Position numbers and translations under genes: made by a program. Shown one piece after another: positions 9,801 to 16,722 of a DNA stretch of 36,992 nt. Origin of the DNA: CAZDDI01 sp964504195 (GTDB taxonomy: Bacteria > Chloroflexota > Anaerolineae > B4-G1 > SLSP01). The DNA lies in contig CAZDDI010000044.1 of the NCBI GenBank assembly GCA_964504195.1, positions 1 to 36,992 of the forward strand, read 5' to 3'. Position 1 is the first letter of the stretch. Every line of letters starts with the position of its first letter. The notes beneath the pieces are model-generated. The model saw only the letters and a list, made by a program, of their open reading frames with translations. It did no database searches and was not told the DNA's origin.

Positions 9801-10017
9801 AAGCCGTGAAGCAAGAGATCACACGGACTTGACACCCCGTCAGATAGAAATCCTTGAACTGGTAGCTCAGGGCAAGACCTACAAGGAAATTGGAACCGCA
9901 TTGTTTATCACCGAGCGCACGGTGAAATATCACATGGGGGAGATTTTGGAGCGGCTACAGTTGGAAAACCGGCGACAGGCTATCGCTTTCGCCCGGCGCG
10001 CGGGGATTGATGCGTAA
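6859..10017 (+). CDS. Hybrid 7TM-PAS-histidine kinase-receiver-LuxR protein
   Basis: The product is 1052 residues. Domains in order: a 7TM sensor region (about 1-235); three PAS-type domains (about 240-355, 360-480, 485-600), each ending in a D-I-T block; a HisKA_3 domain with ARDLHDGIGQ and phospho-acceptor His628; a HATPase with the N box REALNNARQHS and DSGQGFN; a receiver (from about 834) with Asp840-Asp841 and phospho-acceptor Asp885 in LMDLNMPECDG; and a LuxR helix-turn-helix (about 990-1052). It is a NarX/NarL-like pair fused into one chain, so the DNA-binding domain is tethered to the membrane. The family's usual N-terminus supports the ATG at 6859; an ATG at 6820 would add 13 residues. 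The ligand and target genes are unknown. It is divergent from murJ. Confidence 0.9.
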   Translation: MAYHLQYTLFTALAALAAIACINIALYAWAHRAAAPREACALVRLALAIVGWLVCNTLELIAPTPESTLFWAKLTYLFAMFTPPLWLIFALAYTKKHSYFPWRYIEWTFLIPLITVALVWTNDVHQLIWRAYIFIPIDGLLAMQIITRGAWAWVFIMHSYGLTLLGTGLFLHQHVSRSKPRSAQYIWLVIGSLLPIAISLVYLLRIFPWLRKDYTPISFMLASGAFFISLYHYRLFAVKPLARELLLETMQAAIFVLDERHSLVDINRAARQLLDLAEPVALPLPVTVLLGPYPELLELLQTEASPFIETTRYHADTHTHYEWRSWPLRDNREQLKGWMLLGQDITTRKHTENTLRAREARLSALLASMQDYVFVIDREGRFSEYYQPTKAAELYMRPEHFLGRSYREVLPPAVSEQLEQAITALRKGRMTQVFTYPLAAGEAERWFMAQLNPLQNVTGVTYAYLGVVRDITNIKRTEQALRQSEARYQFVVQSQHEVICRYLPDTTLTFVNAAYCRMLGQQEADLLGQSFITFLLEAEQRLAQDVLAQLTPESPTFTHERPMLWPDGTQAWYEWYDQGFFDAAGHLQEVLSVGRDITERKQAREQILEHQRQLAALKERERLARDLHDGIGQVLGYLNVQSQAALDYLKDDPTIAAELLERLGQVTRDAHSDVRGYILGLKRGEEMALPFLSQLHETVKQFAEVYGFEVQLNLPAELPDILAEPEAEAQLLYIIREALNNARQHSGAISACVTLRLDAEAVTVIISDSGQGFNLTIEHLLERGPSQAHMGLQVMIERAEAVGGRFSVQTAFATGTTITVDMPRRHPLKALPQLRILLVDDHPLFLQGLRNLLSARGLEVVGMGRNGLEAHDLARNLRPDLVLMDLNMPECDGLEATLRIKRDLPDTKIVILTVSAEEKNIYQALKSGASGYLLKNLSADGLSQLIADIMRGEVVLSPGIAAQVLQDFAQELPIEPLPETTSREARDHTDLTPRQIEILELVAQGKTYKEIGTALFITERTVKYHMGEILERLQLENRRQAIAFARRAGIDA

Positions 10018-10185
10018 TTGTACATTGGTGAATTTTGCTCATAGCAACATCTTTGGCGTTTTGGCCGGGCACAGAGCGGTTAAAGCCGCCACTACACAAT
10101 CCGTGAAATCTATGCAAATCCGTGTCCTATAAACATTCTAACGCACCGGTAGCACCTTGGGTTGTCTGCTAAATGAGGGCATGCT
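10018..10185. other. Spacer with short ATCCGTG-type repeat
   Basis: This lies between two convergent genes. It contains AATCCGTGAAATC followed closely by AAATCCGTGTCC (about 10099-10128), a small degenerate repeat. I see no clear terminator. Confidence 0.4.
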
Positions 10186-10995
10186 TCACGGGATTTCTGT
10201 AGATTCGAACCCATCCTCATAAAAAACCTCACCTGCACCATGTTGGCGCGCGTCGCGCAAATCCAAAGCATAGTCGCCACTGGTCTGCACATCACCGCTT
10301 TCAGAGTAAGGCCCTACTGTAGACCAATACCCTCCCAATGATTCGCTGGCAAATGTAATGGTTGTGATGGCCTTTGGTCCCTTGTAGGCATACTTGTCCG
10401 GGAAAATCAGCCGCAACGGCGCGCCATATTCTGGCGGCAGCAGCATCTCGTTCATGCGATAGGCCAACATAGTGCGTGCCGCGAGAAAGTCATCCAGGGG
10501 AAGTGACTCATAATAATCATCAGCCGAATAGAAATGTACCCACGTCGCTTCAGGCAAAGGCTGCACCAGGGCTACCAGGTCGGCAGGGCGCAAGCCCTCC
10601 CACTGGGCTGCCACTGACCACCCTTCGACGCATTTCATCCGTGAGCGTTGCTTGACGAGCGAGAACTGCTCCAGATCGGCCAACCGCAGTGCTTGTGGCG
10701 CGCGCACCAACCCGTTGATTGTCAACTGCCAGGCATCCACATCCACCGGCGGAAACGGCTTGTAGTAGCGGACATAGAATCCGGGGCGATTCTCATTGCG
10801 CAACAAGATTGGGGTTTGGTCGCTGCGTGGTGTGGGCGAAGGCGGGATTGTAGGCACAGTCGCCAGCCCGCCAGGCAAAGGCGCAAGGGGCGGTGCGGGA
10901 TCACGCAATTCCTTTGGCATACACTGGCTAAGTATCATTGCGGTCAAGCCGCCCGCGCCCCAACGCAACAGCTCGCGACGGGTCATTTTGCGCAT
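10186..10995 (-). CDS. Sulfite-oxidase-type molybdopterin-dependent oxidoreductase
   Basis: The product is 269 residues. It begins with a twin-arginine-type leader (TRRELLRWG, then a hydrophobic stretch), suggesting Tat export with cofactor inserted. A Cys in SQC follows and could be a non-standard lipobox. The catalytic domain shows LTINGLVRAPQALRLADL, and RMKCVEGWSVAAQWEG with Cys122, the expected molybdenum ligand. Late motifs are YGAPLRLIFPDKYAYKGPK and the GYW block. This superfamily includes sulfite oxidases and MsrP (YedY) methionine-sulfoxide reductases; I cannot decide the substrate. The ATG at 10995 has AAGGAG 6 bases upstream. It lies 10 bases after bcp in an apparent operon, which suggests an oxidative-stress or sulfur-redox role (inference). 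No haem partner gene is adjacent. Confidence 0.88.
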   Translation of the reverse strand: MRKMTRRELLRWGAGGLTAMILSQCMPKELRDPAPPLAPLPGGLATVPTIPPSPTPRSDQTPILLRNENRPGFYVRYYKPFPPVDVDAWQLTINGLVRAPQALRLADLEQFSLVKQRSRMKCVEGWSVAAQWEGLRPADLVALVQPLPEATWVHFYSADDYYESLPLDDFLAARTMLAYRMNEMLLPPEYGAPLRLIFPDKYAYKGPKAITTITFASESLGGYWSTVGPYSESGDVQTSGDYALDLRDARQHGAGEVFYEDGFESTEIP

Positions 10996-11005
10996 AACAG
11001 CTCCT

Positions 11006-11461
11006 TCACGGCAGTAGTTGGAATGCCAACTCCACAGTAGTCTCCGGCTTCACTTGGATTTTAGCATCTGTCACCCGCCCGGCTTCGTCAATCGCAAAAT
11101 GACTGCGGATGATACCCTCGTAGGTCTTGCCGTACATTTTCTTCTCGCCCCAGGCCCCGTAAGCGCCAGCTACCTGATGATCCGGGTCGGATAACAATGG
11201 GAAAGGGAGCGCGTATTTTTCACGAAAGGCTGCCAGCGCAGCCGGAGCATCCGGGCTGATGCCGAGCACGGTAATGTGTGCATCTTGCAAACGCGGGTAT
11301 CCGTCACGGATAGCACAGGCCTGGGTCGTGCATCCAGGCGTATCCGCCTTGGGGTAGAAGTACAATACCACTTTGCGCCCTCGAAAATCCGCTAAACGCA
11401 CTGTCTCGCCCTGATCTGAGGTCAAGGTAAACTCTGGGGCCATTTGCCCATTTTCAACCAT
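11006..11461 (-). CDS. bcp: Peroxiredoxin, Bcp/PrxQ type
   Basis: The product is 151 residues with a thioredoxin-like fold: APEFTLTSDQGETVRL, VVLYFYPKADTPGCTTQACAIRD, and a late GVIRSHF-like block. The peroxidatic Cys44 and a second Cys49 five residues later fit the PrxQ arrangement in which they form an intramolecular disulfide. The enzyme reduces hydrogen peroxide and organic peroxides using thioredoxin. The ATG at 11461 has AAGGAGG 6 bases upstream. It is the first gene of a two-gene operon with the molybdopterin protein and has a well-formed promoter in an A+T-rich upstream region. Confidence 0.95.
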   Translation of the reverse strand: MVENGQMAPEFTLTSDQGETVRLADFRGRKVVLYFYPKADTPGCTTQACAIRDGYPRLQDAHITVLGISPDAPAALAAFREKYALPFPLLSDPDHQVAGAYGAWGEKKMYGKTYEGIIRSHFAIDEAGRVTDAKIQVKPETTVELAFQLLP

Positions 11462-11490
11462 GATTAGCCTCCTTGTATATATTTATATGT

Positions 11491-11519
11491 ATTGTATCAT
11501 ATATATATTGCAAAATCAA
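11491..11519 (-). promoter_or_regulatory. Sigma-70-like promoter of bcp operon
   Basis: On the minus strand TTGATT (11519-11514) is followed after 17 bases by TACAAT (11496-11491). The spacer and leader are strikingly A+T-rich (alternating AT runs at 11475-11509). I could not define a convincing operator palindrome. Confidence 0.6.
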
Positions 11520-11550
11520 GAGTGTTTAGAATTTACTTGAAGGTGCCCTT

Positions 11551-12017
11551 ATGTTTACCGATATTGATGGCTTCACGGCCATATTTGAGCGGTTCTCGCA
11601 GGTCGCTTCCAGAGCCGGGGCGGAAGAATTGACCAAGTTGCTGGATCGGTTCCTGGCGATTCTAATCAAGACGACCAGAGAGCATGGCGGCGACCTGCAA
11701 AAGTTGGGGGGGACGTCGGAATACTGCTGTTCACCAGCGAAAGTCACGCGTTGCATGCGATTGCCGCTTCGTTGGAAATGCAACAAGCGATGACGGAGCA
11801 CCTGGGCGAAGTGGATGCCTTACTCGGACGTTTCCCTTTGCAAGTGGCGATTGATGCCGCGACCTACGCGCCTCATCCTGGCTATGACCGGCTTGCCGGA
11901 TTAGCATCTTCGACAACGAGCCAAAAAACCTACTCCGGATAGCCGAAGAACCCAACGCGCAGTTCTGCGCCATGCGCGATATCATCCACCGCTACGATGG
12001 TATCGTGTTAGTATCTT
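11551..12017 (+). pseudogene. Broken class III adenylate/guanylate cyclase domain
   Basis: The reading frame through the ATG at 11551 encodes GALMFTDIDGFTAIFERFS, the first metal-binding motif of class III nucleotide cyclases, and continues to HGGDLQKLGG. At a G7 run (11706-11712) the frame breaks. Adding one G restores KLGGDVGILLFTSESHALHAIAAS, the second conserved block, in the frame that runs to the stop at 11942. After that stop a further open stretch ends near 12017 but is not recognisable. Even with the frameshift repaired the domain stops early and has no partner domain, so this is a remnant of a larger cyclase protein rather than a simple sequencing error. There is no ribosome-binding site of note. 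Confidence 0.75.
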
Positions 12018-12217
12018 AAAGTATTCGCTATCCTAATCTCAGGCTCGCAAAGCCCTCACATATTGTGTCTCAATGGTTTAATCAACCACTATCCGTAGTG
12101 GTATTAAATTTCCCCGGCGAAAGTGGCGAATATTTTGTCACAGTAACTGATTTGCTTCTTGCCCTAATCATGCTACAACTAGAGCTGCGTTTAATCCAAA
12201 CTTAAGGACGGTGTCTT
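12018..12217. other. Leader region of the MFS gene
   Basis: This is a moderately A+T-rich, 200-base spacer. TTGCTT (12152-12157) and TACAAC (12174-12179) with 16-base spacing is a weak promoter candidate. AAGGA lies about 9 bases before the ATG at 12218. Confidence 0.3.
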
Positions 12218-13543
12218 ATGGAAAATCAATCTGAGCGGCCCAAATTTGATATCTTCAAGACCTTACTTATCGGCTTTGGTTTCTTCGGGACCAGTGTGAT
12301 GTGGAAGCTTTACAACGACTATGTGCCTATTTTTCTCCAGGCGGGCAATGCTGCTTTTGATGTGAATCTGGCGACCAAAACCAACGGTTTCGGGTTGGGC
12401 ACCGGTTGGACAGGGTTTGTTATGACGCTCGATAATATGGTGGCGTTGTTTTTATTGCCGCTGGTCGGTATTTTGAGTGACCGCATCTGGGCGCCCAAGT
12501 TGGGCGGGCGGCGCAAGCCCTTCATCGTCACGCTTGCCCCCATCTCCATTGCGGCCTTCATTCTTATCCCCTACATCATCAAGGGTGTTCCGCCGGAGCT
12601 CTCCGGTCAAACGGAGCTATTGCGCGGCTCGCTGATTTTCTTCATCCTCGCGGTGGGCGTCTTCATCACCGCAATGGCCGCGTTTCGCACGCCGATCATC
12701 TCGCTGATGCCTGATCTTACCCCCTCACCGTTGCGCAGCCAGGCCAACGGCATCATCAACCTGATGGGCGGCGTGGGCGGCGTGACCATCACGCTGCTGG
12801 GCGCAATCCTCTACCGGATGAACATCGCCTTCCCCTTCATCGCCAGCGGTGCACTGATGGCAATTGCCGTCTTGATGCTGGTCTTCTACGTCCAGGAGCC
12901 GCGCCACCTCGTAGCGGCGGAGGAGCGTGAGGAAGAGCAGGCGTTGGGGGCTTTCCGCGGGCTACGGCGCATCTCACCTGAGGCACGCAAGAGCCTGTTG
13001 TGGCTGATGCTTTCGATTTTCCTGTGGTTCTTTGGCTACAACGCGATCGAGACGTTCTTCACCTCGTATGGGGTGAACGTGTTGGGCGTGAGCGAGGATC
13101 GCGCCTCGATGCTCACGAGCATTTCCTACATCGCGTTCATCGCGTTTGCCGTGCCGAGCGGCTACATTTCGGCGCGGATCGGGCGCAAGCGCACCATCAC
13201 GCTGGGGCTGGCGGTCTTCGCGGCGTTGTTGATGGTAGGCTATCTTGTGCCAAATATCACCGTCATCAGCATTGTGCTGGGCGTGGGCGGCTTGGCGTGG
13301 AGTTTGGTCAACATCAACAGTTTGCCGATGGTTATTGACACCTCCGACTCTGATGCGAACATCGGTACGTTCACGGGGTTTTACTACATTGCCTCGCAGC
13401 TGGCCGCCATCGCCGGGCCGATTGCAAACGGGGTGCTGATCGAGCAGTTCGAGAACTACGGGCTGGTGCTGTTGATGCCGGTCATCTTCTTCATCCTCGC
13501 GGCGATTACGATGCAGTTTGTGACGCGGGGCGAGGCGCGGTAA
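12218..13543 (+). CDS. MFS transporter, SLC45/GPH-like
   Basis: The product is 441 residues with about 12 membrane segments. The loop between helices 2 and 3 reads LVGILSDRIWAPKLGGRRKPFI, the DRxGRRKP-type signature of the major facilitator superfamily as seen in SLC45 and glycoside-pentoside-hexuronide carriers. The second half repeats it as VPSGYISARIGRKRTITLG. A charged central loop (about residues 228-255) divides the halves. Such carriers move sugars or similar small solutes by symport; the substrate is not determinable. The ATG at 12218 is preceded by AAGGA about 9 bases away. It stands alone and ends at an intrinsic terminator (13666-13698). Confidence 0.85.
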   Translation: MENQSERPKFDIFKTLLIGFGFFGTSVMWKLYNDYVPIFLQAGNAAFDVNLATKTNGFGLGTGWTGFVMTLDNMVALFLLPLVGILSDRIWAPKLGGRRKPFIVTLAPISIAAFILIPYIIKGVPPELSGQTELLRGSLIFFILAVGVFITAMAAFRTPIISLMPDLTPSPLRSQANGIINLMGGVGGVTITLLGAILYRMNIAFPFIASGALMAIAVLMLVFYVQEPRHLVAAEEREEEQALGAFRGLRRISPEARKSLLWLMLSIFLWFFGYNAIETFFTSYGVNVLGVSEDRASMLTSISYIAFIAFAVPSGYISARIGRKRTITLGLAVFAALLMVGYLVPNITVISIVLGVGGLAWSLVNINSLPMVIDTSDSDANIGTFTGFYYIASQLAAIAGPIANGVLIEQFENYGLVLLMPVIFFILAAITMQFVTRGEAR

Positions 13544-13582
13544 GGCGTCGGGTATGTTCATCCGCGCAGAGCCAGTCACATA

Positions 13583-13612
13583 CAATGAAGCGTGAAACGT
13601 GATGCGTGAAGA
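13583..13612. repeat. Degenerate tandem repeat, GCGTGAA unit, period 7
   Basis: About four copies of a 7-base unit (GCGTGAA, ACGTGAT, GCGTGAA) follow the MFS gene. Related sequence recurs at 14824-14852 and 26011-26060. Confidence 0.6.
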
Positions 13613-13665
13613 AAATTCTGTACCTGGATGTAGTCCACACTAGAGGCTTTTGTGGGAAGCATGTG

Positions 13666-13698
13666 AAGCGCCGACCCGGAAGGGGTCGGCGCTTTTTT
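13666..13698 (+). terminator. Intrinsic terminator of the MFS gene
   Basis: A perfect 12-bp stem (13666-13677 with 13683-13694) with a 5-base loop runs into TTTTTT (13693-13698). It is strong and correctly oriented for transcription from the MFS gene, 120 bases after its stop. Confidence 0.85.
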
Positions 13699-13699
13699 G

Positions 13700-13758
13700 T
13701 TAGAATCTGTCCGAAAATTCATGAAGGCGGTGGTGGGCTGCGACAGGCTCAGCCACCG
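13700..13758 (+). repeat. Dispersed 59-base repeat, copy B
   Basis: This is the partner of the copy at 15-73, in the opposite orientation, with about seven mismatches. It starts two bases after the T-run of the MFS terminator. Confidence 0.8.
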
Positions 13759-13797
13759 GGCTGCGACAGGCTCGGCTTCGACAGGCTCAGCCACCGG
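13739..13797. repeat. Three tandem CGACAGGCTC repeat cores
   Basis: The core CGACAGGCTC occurs at 13741, 13764 and 13779; two copies continue with AGCCACCGG. It is the same core that forms the long palindrome at 36908-36966. The block lies between convergent genes and stops about ten bases short of the DUF4126 stop codon. Confidence 0.8.
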
Positions 13798-13807
13798 GGG
13801 TTGCCGG

Positions 13808-14812
13808 TTAGAGCGGCTGCGGCGCGACTTCGCTGCGCTGGGTGGGCCGGAGACAGGATTGCGGGAGCGCCAACGCTTGCTCCAGGGTGCGGAGCAACGA
13901 GCGCGCTGATAGCAGTCCGATTCCCATAAATGCACAGCCCAGGAATATAGCGAACGGCAAAAACAGCGGGATAGCCAAGATAATAGCACTCACGAACACT
14001 CCCCAAAACACCAGCATGACAACTCCGCGCCCCCAGTATTTCCACACCAGCCAGCCTGATCCCCATAGCAAGGCTTCAGCCATGACGGCTAACCCCACTT
14101 TGGGGTAGGTTTGCGCCAGATGCAAGACGCGCCCTACGCCACAGCGCAATCGCCAGAGCTGATACAGCGCAAACCCCAGCAGCATGGTTACCAGCAGGAT
14201 GACAACGACAATCAAAGCCACCAGCAACCAGGGGTTGATCTGCGATAGCCCATAGGCCAGCGTCATCAGCACTATCGAGGCGATATTTTCGGCTGTAGCA
14301 TTGGCCGGCGCGGCCAAGTGGCCGGTCGTGCCGGTCATCGCGCCAATGCCGGGCTTGGCGACAAAGCGCATCGCGGTCAAGCCAGAGGCCAGTGCGCCGC
14401 CACCGCCGGCCACCAGCCAGCCCGTCGCGCCAATCCCCCCCTCGGCGTTGAAAAGCCGGAGCGTTTCCAGAACATTGAGCATATCAGGGTGCATGGTGCC
14501 GATCGCTCCCGCCGCTGCGAGCGAAAGCAACGCCGCAGAGAAGGGCACCACAAAGCCGCTGAGAAAACGCGCCGCCGTATTCACCGCATTGAGCACGAGA
14601 GGGCTGGCCGTGGAAAGATAGGCCGGTAGCGCGGTGATAACCCAGAATACGGCCATGATGCCGATGAACCACCAGGATTCCATGAACGCGGTCGTTGGGT
14701 TGAGGGTGATCAAGCCCAGACGCGCCGCAATCGCCATGATGAACAGACACAGGTATTGATCGCCCACGCCAACCAATCCCCCAGCAGAAATCGCAGCCAG
14801 TATGACTCCCAT
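13808..14812 (-). CDS. DUF4126 multi-pass membrane protein
   Basis: The product is 334 residues, very hydrophobic. The N-terminal two thirds resembles DUF4126 (HPDMLNVLETLRLFNAE-like region preceded by AVFWVITALPAYLS, then a Gly-rich GGGGALASGLTAMRFVAKPG and a TGTTGHLAAPANATAENI segment). The C-terminal third adds two or three membrane helices and a short basic tail. The function of the family is unknown. The ATG at 14812 has AGGAGG 5 bases upstream. It starts only 47 bases after hsdS on the same strand, so it may be read through from the restriction operon, but nothing suggests it belongs functionally. It faces the MFS gene across the repeat block at 13700-13800. Confidence 0.8.
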   Translation of the reverse strand: MGVILAAISAGGLVGVGDQYLCLFIMAIAARLGLITLNPTTAFMESWWFIGIMAVFWVITALPAYLSTASPLVLNAVNTAARFLSGFVVPFSAALLSLAAAGAIGTMHPDMLNVLETLRLFNAEGGIGATGWLVAGGGGALASGLTAMRFVAKPGIGAMTGTTGHLAAPANATAENIASIVLMTLAYGLSQINPWLLVALIVVVILLVTMLLGFALYQLWRLRCGVGRVLHLAQTYPKVGLAVMAEALLWGSGWLVWKYWGRGVVMLVFWGVFVSAIILAIPLFLPFAIFLGCAFMGIGLLSARSLLRTLEQALALPQSCLRPTQRSEVAPQPL

Positions 14813-14859
14813 TGTGTACCTCCTGAAATGCTATGTGAAACGTGGTGCGTAATGCGTGA

Positions 14860-16020
14860 TCAGAGTTCGCCGTGAAAGGCGCGATCCAAAATGGACGGCA
14901 TGAGCGCGTCGAGGCGGGCCTGCGTGGCGGCTTGATGGCGCTGCACAGCAGCGATTTTGGCTTGCAGGGCGTCGAGATGGGCAACGATGCGGTGTTGTTC
15001 AGGGAGAGAAGGCAAAGGGAAGGCTATCTTGCGTGCATTCTTCTGATTAAGTTTTGCTTGTGCTGAAGCAAAGTTGAACTCACTCACATTGTAATCTGAA
15101 AGTACATATTCGAGGAATTTAATGTCAACTAATTCTGGATTAGGACGCAAGACATGAGCATGATTATTAACCCAATACTTTCCCCTGGCAATAAAAGCAA
15201 TTGGTTTAGACCGTAAGATCAGGTTCGCTCCATCTTCGGAAAGTAAAAGCAGATCCTCATCAAAAATGTAATCATCGATGTAATCTATAATGCCGCTTGC
15301 CCCATAGTATGGGTAAGGTCCTTTACGATTGTTTCTATCTGCTTCACTTAGAGGCACTCGTCTACCATCACAAAACTCAACAATTTCATCCAATGTTCTA
15401 ATTGGGCTTTCTGTATTGCGTGCAATGCTGCTGAGCATTTTCCATAAATGACTTGTTTCATGCGTTGTATGTTTTTTAAGTTCTCGCGCCGCCTCGACCT
15501 TGGCCGCCAGCGCCTCGATGCGGGCGACGATGCGGCGTTGTTCGTCCAGGGGTGGGAGGGGGATTTCGATTTCTAAGAAGCGTTCTGGTCTAATGCGATT
15601 TTTCCCACTTGTGCCATACGATTTTTCGTTACATTGTTGCCAGAAAAACGCTGTTTTAGTAATCCAATGGAACCATTGAGGTTCAAGTAGGTTAATGTCT
15701 GGAGTATACATGGGAAATTCACTAGAGCCATAACAACCAGCCAGGTTTGAAGAAACAACCGCCACGCTCCCATTCCGCGCCCAAATCTTGTTGATAATAA
15801 TATCATTTGCTTCTGCACGGTATAGTTCTTTGTATTTTGTGTTTATACCATCCAAGGTTTCACGTTCATAAGCCCCCTGGCCCCAAAGACGAACTCCAAT
15901 TTGACGGTATTTAACACCCGGCAAGGGTTCTTCGGATCGCTTGATTATGGTGGTGATATCACCGATTTTTACCATCGGCCAGGGCGTTGCATCGCGCGCG
16001 GGCTTCAAATTATCTGACAT
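14860..16020 (-). CDS. hsdS: Type I restriction-modification specificity subunit HsdS
   Basis: The product is 386 residues. It has the two-part architecture of HsdS: target-recognition domain 1 (about 15-150), a conserved helix beginning PLPPLDEQRRIVARIEALAAK (about 157-190), target-recognition domain 2 (about 205-330), and the matching repeat PLPSLPEQHRIVAHLDALQAK (about 335-386). The subunit reads the bipartite DNA target for both methylation and cleavage. The two target-recognition regions are clearly more A+T-rich than the helix regions, as expected from exchange of recognition domains. The ATG is at 16020, with GGAAAG just upstream. It is separated from hsdM by the GxxExxY gene and two repeat arrays. 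It appears intact. Confidence 0.93.
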   Translation of the reverse strand: MSDNLKPARDATPWPMVKIGDITTIIKRSEEPLPGVKYRQIGVRLWGQGAYERETLDGINTKYKELYRAEANDIIINKIWARNGSVAVVSSNLAGCYGSSEFPMYTPDINLLEPQWFHWITKTAFFWQQCNEKSYGTSGKNRIRPERFLEIEIPLPPLDEQRRIVARIEALAAKVEAARELKKHTTHETSHLWKMLSSIARNTESPIRTLDEIVEFCDGRRVPLSEADRNNRKGPYPYYGASGIIDYIDDYIFDEDLLLLSEDGANLILRSKPIAFIARGKYWVNNHAHVLRPNPELVDIKFLEYVLSDYNVSEFNFASAQAKLNQKNARKIAFPLPSLPEQHRIVAHLDALQAKIAAVQRHQAATQARLDALMPSILDRAFHGEL

Positions 16021-16039
16021 TTTTACTTTCCTTGCCGCT

Positions 16040-16230
16040 CATTTTTACACGGAGATATACAGAGATTTTCTCTGTGCCTCTCTGTGCCATCTCCGTGAAT
16101 CTCTGTGTAAAAATCTTTAGCAAACCACAGAGCAGAACACGAAGGAACACAGAGATTCACAGAGCGATACACGGAGATACACAGAGATAGCACGGAGCAA
16201 CCTCTGTGTATCTCTGTGTTCCTCTCCCCT
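16040..16230. repeat. ACACAGAGA-type repeat array between hsdS and the GxxExxY gene
   Basis: Around twelve degenerate copies of CACAGAGA or its complement TCTCTGTG, spaced by roughly 10-11 bases, change orientation within the array (TCTCTGTG at about 16068-16110, CACAGAG at about 16127-16194, TCTCTGTG at about 16201-16220). The pieces can fold on each other. Related arrays flank the GxxExxY gene on its other side and lie on both sides of 18350-18540. Confidence 0.8.
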
Positions 16231-16238
16231 TCTCCCTT

Positions 16239-16637
16239 TCACATCACAAAACGCCGCAAGCCATCCTTGAGCATCTTCACATTGAAATTCATCAGCAGCC
16301 CCACCGGACAACCAGAGAATTTGAGGTACGAAAGTATTTGCGCCGTGTGGACAGGCGTAAAGTTCTCAACCACTTTCAATTCAATGATGACTTGTTGCGC
16401 TACCAGCAAATCAATCCGATAGCCATGATCCAGGTGTATGTCCTTGTATACCAGCGGCAAAGGTTTCTGGCGTTCGACTTGTAAGCCAAGCCGTTCAAGT
16501 TCATAAGCCAGGCATATTTCATACGCTGATTCTAACAGCCCTGGCCCTAAGTGGCGATGTACTTCAATGGCCGCGCCAATAATCTGTTCAGTGAGTTTGT
16601 TCAATACCGCGCGATCCTGCGTATAACCTGCTGCCAT
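16239..16637 (-). CDS. GxxExxY family protein (PD-(D/E)XK nuclease-like)
   Basis: The product is 132 residues, the usual length for this family. The defining motif G33-L-L-E36-S-A-Y39 is present, followed by a PD-(D/E)XK-type core: Asp76 in YRIDLLVA, then Glu86-x-Lys88 in IIELKVV. The family is placed in the restriction-endonuclease-like fold, but no activity has been established that I know of. The ATG at 16637 has AAGGAG about 9 bases upstream. It sits between hsdM and hsdS in the same direction and is bounded on both sides by ACACAGAGA repeat arrays, which suggests it entered as a small repeat-flanked unit (inference). It may be unrelated to the restriction system. Confidence 0.85.
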   Translation of the reverse strand: MAAGYTQDRAVLNKLTEQIIGAAIEVHRHLGPGLLESAYEICLAYELERLGLQVERQKPLPLVYKDIHLDHGYRIDLLVAQQVIIELKVVENFTPVHTAQILSYLKFSGCPVGLLMNFNVKMLKDGLRRFVM

Positions 16638-16654
16638 AGGTCATTCTCCTTGAT

Positions 16655-16722
16655 AGATTACACAGAGATACACAGAGTTTTCTCCGGGCCTCTCTGTGCT
16701 ATCTCTGTGAATCGTCGTGTTC
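16655..16722. repeat. ACACAGAGA-type repeats between hsdM and the GxxExxY gene
   Basis: This array contains ACACAGAGATACACAGAG (16660-16677) followed by TCTCTGTGCTATCTCTGTG on the same strand (about 16691-16709), giving an inverted arrangement. It overlaps the 3' end of hsdM, so the repeat supplies the last codons of that gene. Confidence 0.75.

Noticed and set aside
10195..10230. GGGTTCGAATC on the minus strand, resembling a tRNA T-arm
   Set aside because: It is the coding sequence for the end of the molybdopterin protein (GFES); no acceptor, D or anticodon arms are present.
16040..16722. ACACAGAGA arrays as a possible CRISPR
   Set aside because: The units are under 12 bases, degenerate, in both orientations, and have no regular unique spacers or cas genes.
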